From: Anaerolineales bacterium UBA2395
Lineage (GTDB): Bacteria > Chloroflexota > Anaerolineae > Anaerolineales > Villigracilaceae
Assembly: GCA_002343775.1 (NCBI GenBank)
Contig: DDSH01000016.1
Coordinates: 69,587 to 133,586, forward strand
Direction of reading: 5' to 3'
Length of the DNA: 64,000 nt
Positions 60,937 through 64,000 of this stretch are shown here, in pieces. The position numbers and the translations under genes were made by a program. The notes under the pieces were generated by a model. The model ran no database searches. It was not told where the DNA came from and saw only the letters and a program-made list of their open reading frames with translations. Each line of letters opens with the position of its first letter. Within the stretch, counting starts at the first letter, position 1.

Positions 60937-61485
60937 TTATTGCACAACAATCTCCATATAAACAGTATTACCAAATAAATTCCCATCTGGGTCTACAGCC
61001 TGCCAGATGGTTTGATACGTCCCAGGTTCGAGCGGGGCGGTGAAGACGATGCGCAACGTGGCTTGTGTTCCAGCCTTGGCAGGGAAGAGCGGCTGCTCCT
61101 CTGAAACGCCCAAGGGTGTGCCGCCCACCCACTTGAGTTTGTAGGTTGCATCCCAGTCGCAGGAACCGTCATTTTGGACAAGCCACTGCTTGTCAATGGA
61201 TGCGCCGGGGGCGAATACCGCACCGTCTTCGACGGTCAGGTCATCGAGGAAGGAAAGCACATTGGTGCAGATGAATACTGTGGGGGTGAATGTGAGGGTG
61301 GGCGTGGGGGTGAATGTGGGAGTGAACAACGCCGGGACGGGAGTGGTGGTGGCAAGCGCCTGCGTGGGCGGAATCGCCGTCGGCGGGCGGAAAGGCGTGG
61401 GCGTGGGTTGGGGCAAACAAGCGGAGGCGAGGAAAAGGATTGTAAGCAGGAAAAGGCTGGGGCGGGGAAAGAAGCGCAGCATCAT
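60937..61485 (-). CDS. Lipoprotein with NBR1-type Ig-like domain
   Basis: 182 residues. Lipobox LFLASACLP, a Thr/Pro linker of about 45 residues, then a domain matching the NBR1 central Ig-like family: LDDLTVEDGAVFAPGASIDKQW, VQNDGSCDWDATYKLKW, FTAPLEPGTYQTIWQAVD. In Chloroflexota such domains are common on surface lipoproteins; their partner is unknown. A GTG at 61500 is in frame but lies inside the recA terminator stem, so ATG 61485 is preferred. Confidence 0.8.
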   Translation of the reverse strand: MMLRFFPRPSLFLLTILFLASACLPQPTPTPFRPPTAIPPTQALATTTPVPALFTPTFTPTPTLTFTPTVFICTNVLSFLDDLTVEDGAVFAPGASIDKQWLVQNDGSCDWDATYKLKWVGGTPLGVSEEQPLFPAKAGTQATLRIVFTAPLEPGTYQTIWQAVDPDGNLFGNTVYMEIVVQ

Positions 61486-61492
61486 AAGGAAA

Positions 61493-61514
61493 GTGGACAC
61501 GTTTCCGTGTCCAC
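61493..61514 (-). terminator. recA terminator hairpin
   Basis: Minus strand GTGGACACG, loop GAAA, CGTGTCCAC, then TTTCC. It lies 7 bases after the recA stop. GNRA-type loop. Confidence 0.8.
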
Positions 61515-61520
61515 TGTATT

Positions 61521-62630
61521 TTACGCTTCTTCTTCGTTTCCGCCACCGGCATCTTCGCCGCCGTCGCCCATATCGAGCGGAAGGGCGATTTCGCCGGTCA
61601 TGGATTTCTGACGGATGACGCCTTCGATTTCACCCATCAAGTCGGGGTTGGAGCGCAGATAATCCTTGGCATTCTCGCGCCCCTGACCAATGCGGATATC
61701 GCCATAGGAGAAGAATGCGCCGCGCTTCTGGATGACCTCGAACTTGGTCGCCAGATCCAGAACATCACCACTCTTGGAGATGCCTTCGTTGAACATGATG
61801 TCGAACTCGGCGGTGCGGAACGGAGGCGCAACTTTGTTCTTGACGACTTTGACGCGGGTGCGATTGCCGATGACTTCTTCGCCCATTTTGATGGACTGGA
61901 TACGGCGCACATCGAGACGCAGAGAGGCGTAGAACTTGAGCGCCTGACCGCCGGTGGTGGTTTCGGGGTTGCCGAACATGACGCCGATCTTCTGGCGGAG
62001 TTGGTTGGTGAAGATGACGGTGGTTTTGGTCTGATTGATGGCGCCGCTCAGTTTGCGCAGCGCCTGAGACATGAGACGCGCCTGCATACCCATGCTGGCA
62101 TCGCCCATATCGCCTTCGATTTCGTTGCGCGGCACGAGCGCGGCAACCGAGTCGACGATGACGACATCGACTGCGCCAGAGCGGACGAGGGTTTCGGTGA
62201 TTTCGAGCGCCTGTTCACCAGTATCGGGCTGGGAGACAAGCAGGTTGTCAATATCCACGCCGAGGCGGGCGGCATAGACGGGGTCGAGCGCGTGTTCCAT
62301 GTCTATGAAGGCAGCGGTGCCGCCCATCTTTTGGGCTTCGGAAACAATATGCAAACAAAGTGTGGTTTTCCCCGAAGACTCAGGACCGTAAATTTCAACC
62401 ACACGACCGCGTGGAACACCGCCGACCCCGAGGGCAATATCAAGCGAGAGCGAGCCGCAGGGGATGACTTCTGTCACCATGTTTTGCGCTTCGCCCAAGC
62501 GCATGATGGAGCCATCGCCATAGCGTTTGAGGATGTCGCCGACGGCTTTATCTAAAACGGCGCGTTTGGCATTGTCAATATTGGTAGAGGGTGCAGTCTC
62601 TGCGGCTGCGGCGCGGGATTTTCTAGCCAT
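61521..62630 (-). CDS. recA: Recombinase RecA
   Basis: 369 residues. Walker A GPESSGKTTLCLH, Walker B VVIVDSVAALVPRNEIEGDMGD, DNA loop L2 FGNPETTTGGQALKFYASLRLDV, and the C-terminal KNKVAPPFRTAEFDIM. It forms filaments on single-stranded DNA for recombination and triggers LexA cleavage. The ATG at 62630 follows AAAGGAG; the frame is open 13 codons further. The C-terminal tail is Gly/Glu-rich (GGEDAGGGNEEEA). A clear promoter lies upstream. No LexA gene or complete SOS box was found. Confidence 0.98.
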   Translation of the reverse strand: MARKSRAAAAETAPSTNIDNAKRAVLDKAVGDILKRYGDGSIMRLGEAQNMVTEVIPCGSLSLDIALGVGGVPRGRVVEIYGPESSGKTTLCLHIVSEAQKMGGTAAFIDMEHALDPVYAARLGVDIDNLLVSQPDTGEQALEITETLVRSGAVDVVIVDSVAALVPRNEIEGDMGDASMGMQARLMSQALRKLSGAINQTKTTVIFTNQLRQKIGVMFGNPETTTGGQALKFYASLRLDVRRIQSIKMGEEVIGNRTRVKVVKNKVAPPFRTAEFDIMFNEGISKSGDVLDLATKFEVIQKRGAFFSYGDIRIGQGRENAKDYLRSNPDLMGEIEGVIRQKSMTGEIALPLDMGDGGEDAGGGNEEEA

Positions 62631-62703
62631 GAGTTGGTTCTCCTTTTTGCTTAACCACATCAGATACAAGATTTACATGAGAGCAGTGAGTTAAGTAGTG
62701 GCG

Positions 62704-62731
62704 AGTATAGCACAGTTGTTCTAAACGTCAA
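62704..62731 (-). promoter_or_regulatory. recA promoter
   Basis: Minus strand TTGACG, 16 bases, TATACT, about 75 bases before the recA ATG. A GAAC half-site lies in the spacer but no matching GTTC. Confidence 0.65.
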
Positions 62732-62766
62732 GAGGAGGAAAAAGGGATATTTCAATCGGCAGCATT

Positions 62767-63855
62767 CTAGGGGTAGGGCGTGGGGGTTGGGGTAGCAGGC
62801 AGGGCTTCGGGTAAAAAGTCCAGCGTCGGCGCGGCAGGACGGTTGGCGTTGAAACCTTTGTCGCCAGTGAAGGTAAAGTACGAAACCTGCCCGGGGAAGA
62901 TCTCCACCCAGGTTTGTACCCGTTCCTCTTCATACTTAAAGGAAATTTTGTAAATTCCCGCAGGCAGATCACCCAGAACCATATTCTCCTGATAGTACGG
63001 GTCTGGGTTAACCGCGCCATTCTTCCCATATGTGCGGACAGTGAAGGTGCGTGAAGCGCGTTCAGGCGCAACCAACACTTCGATCTGCTGCAACAACTCC
63101 CCTTTTGAGTCCATGATGCGACCGGCAAGCACGCCCCATCCCTGCGGCGGAGCGATCCACAGCTCGGGGTTGTACGTGTAGAAAAAGGAATTGTTCGGGA
63201 AGCGTACTTCAAAGTGTACATGCGGTCCGGTGGTGGCGCCCGTGGTGCCGACAAAGCCGATGATCTCGCCGGTCTGCACATGCTGCCCAACGATCACATT
63301 CTTCTGACTCATATGTGCATACACAGTGTAGAGTTGCTGGTCGTTGTAGCCAAAATCATGTCGGATGGCAACCGCCAGCCCATACGGGTCGGTCTCATCG
63401 CCGGGAGTCTCGCGGAACAAGCCCCAACCCGCCCAAACCACGGTGCCCGGCGCAGCCGCCATGATGGGCGTCCCCTCCGGCGAGGGGATATCCACACCGG
63501 TATGCACAATATCACGCCCGAAGAACACCCCGCCGTAGCGATAGTCCGCAATGGGCCAGTTCATCTGGTCGGCAGCGATGGGGCGCACGAAATAGAAATG
63601 GTCATAGGCAGAGATCGCCCAGGGAACGGGATACAAAGGCGGACGCCAACTGGTGACAGGCTCTGCACCCGGAGTAGGCAAGCTGAACTGGAACGGCTCC
63701 GGCGAAGGGGTGAGGTTCGCTTCGAACGGGACCGGAGGTATCTCTGCCCCATCAAGCGGGATGACCTCGGTGGGCGATGGCTGCAAGTCCGCCTGTGAAC
63801 AGGCGGAGAGAACCAAAAGCAGGACGGTCAGGATGGGAAGTCGTTTGAAAAGCAT
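62767..63855 (-). CDS. M23-family peptidase lipoprotein
   Basis: 362 residues. Lipobox VLLLVLSACSQ, a short linker, an M23 domain with zinc ligands in HTGVDIPSPEGTPIMAAA, YAHMSQKNVIVGQHV and GATTGPHVHFEVRF, then a C-terminal beta domain (AGRIMDSKGELLQQIEVLV) like a carboxypeptidase-regulatory or Ig unit, and a Pro/Thr end. M23 enzymes cut peptide bonds in peptidoglycan. The ATG at 63855 is used; a GTG at 63879 is the alternative. Confidence 0.92.
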   Translation of the reverse strand: MLFKRLPILTVLLLVLSACSQADLQPSPTEVIPLDGAEIPPVPFEANLTPSPEPFQFSLPTPGAEPVTSWRPPLYPVPWAISAYDHFYFVRPIAADQMNWPIADYRYGGVFFGRDIVHTGVDIPSPEGTPIMAAAPGTVVWAGWGLFRETPGDETDPYGLAVAIRHDFGYNDQQLYTVYAHMSQKNVIVGQHVQTGEIIGFVGTTGATTGPHVHFEVRFPNNSFFYTYNPELWIAPPQGWGVLAGRIMDSKGELLQQIEVLVAPERASRTFTVRTYGKNGAVNPDPYYQENMVLGDLPAGIYKISFKYEEERVQTWVEIFPGQVSYFTFTGDKGFNANRPAAPTLDFLPEALPATPTPTPYP

Positions 63856-63922
63856 GAGGATCGAATCAGGCGTAGTCACTACGGATAAACACAGGTGGAC
63901 CCTGCGTCCATCTCTGGTTTTC

Positions 63923-64000
63923 TCACGGAATGATCGTCGGAGGTGTGGGCGTCAACGAGGGCGTGGGCGTAATGCTCGGGGTGAAGGAAGGTGTGATGGT
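63923..64000 (-). CDS. C-terminal end of a TP-rich protein, cut by the window edge
   Basis: The last 25 codons on the minus strand read TITPSFTPSITPTPSLTPTP then PTIIP and TGA (63923-63925). Such a Thr-Pro tail is like those on the lipoproteins in this window; the gene body lies outside to the right. It is upstream of the M23 gene on the same strand. Confidence 0.6.
   Translation of the reverse strand, partial: TITPSFTPSITPTPSLTPTPPTIIP

Noticed and set aside
62631..62766. SOS box before recA
   Set aside because: Only a GAAC half-site is present, with no GTTC partner at the right distance.
63860..63922. Copy of the inverted repeat seen at 10138
   Set aside because: A few words such as ATAAACACAGG are shared, but the arms do not pair, so it is not called.

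Overview
The window looks like chromosomal DNA of a filamentous-type Chloroflexota, most likely class Anaerolineae. The basis is inference from content: many secreted lipoproteins with TP-rich linkers after a lipobox, a monoderm-style wall set (LCP, L,D-transpeptidase, CAP-LysM, M23, G5/3D protein), a split complex I operon with two nuoM genes, and many A/T-rich -10 boxes placed 6-8 bases before ATG. About 70 genes are packed tightly on both strands. No rRNA, tRNA, CRISPR array or transposase was seen, and no gene-free stretch exceeds about 270 bases.

Layout. 1-8309 (minus): respiratory complex I membrane arm in the order nuoA-H-J-K-L-M-M-N, with no nuoB-G or nuoI between A and H. 8411-10115 (minus): three overlapping genes for a nucleotidyltransferase-fold protein, a 58-residue membrane peptide and an anchored lipoprotein. 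10218-13970 (minus): amino-acid permease, metallophosphoesterase, PiT phosphate transporter. 14144-18561: two tryptophan-degrading enzymes (tryptophanase, tryptophan 2,3-dioxygenase) and an EmrE-like transporter, with two small minus-strand genes between. 18574-22953 (plus): membrane protein, recJ, two tandem flavin/F420-type split-barrel proteins, a small phosphatase. 22967-25698 (minus): cysteine-cluster protein, tungsten-type aldehyde:ferredoxin oxidoreductase and a MoaD-like sulfur carrier; moeA at 31359 fits the same cofactor pathway. 25765-33257 (plus, except ybaK): thioesterase, two paralogous lipoproteins, small membrane proteins, rel, moeA, a VKOR thiol oxidase and an acidic Cys-cluster protein.

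33404-38323: rRNA/tRNA methyltransferase divergent from a DUF348-G5-3D protein, followed by LCP and rsmA, a linkage like yabE/rpfB-ksgA of other phyla. 38500-43215 (minus): ahcY, adenosine-kinase-like gene, mtnA (S-adenosylmethionine by-product salvage) and a lone potD-type binding protein. 43406-45829: TPR-lytic transglycosylase. 45973-55330 (minus): DUF167/yggT/yggS/pgeF cluster, a glutaredoxin-DUF2085 fusion with ccdA, then cell-envelope and lipid hydrolase genes. 55567-57059 (plus): a regulator and a CoA-binding protein. 57043-64000 (minus): an A/T-rich acyltransferase, SLC13 transporter, small proteins, recA and an M23 peptidase.

The most unusual points are: the acyltransferase gene lies between the intact 3' end of a CoA-binding gene and a second, mostly synonymously diverged copy of that 3' end; one NuoM copy has lost the TM7 lysine; two divergent start codons 42 bases apart each carry a -10 box exactly 7 bases upstream, suggesting leaderless transcripts; and short repeats seem to have been inserted in frame into recJ. 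No clearly new multi-gene system is proven here; the three-gene unit at 8411-10115 is the best candidate for an uncharacterised one.
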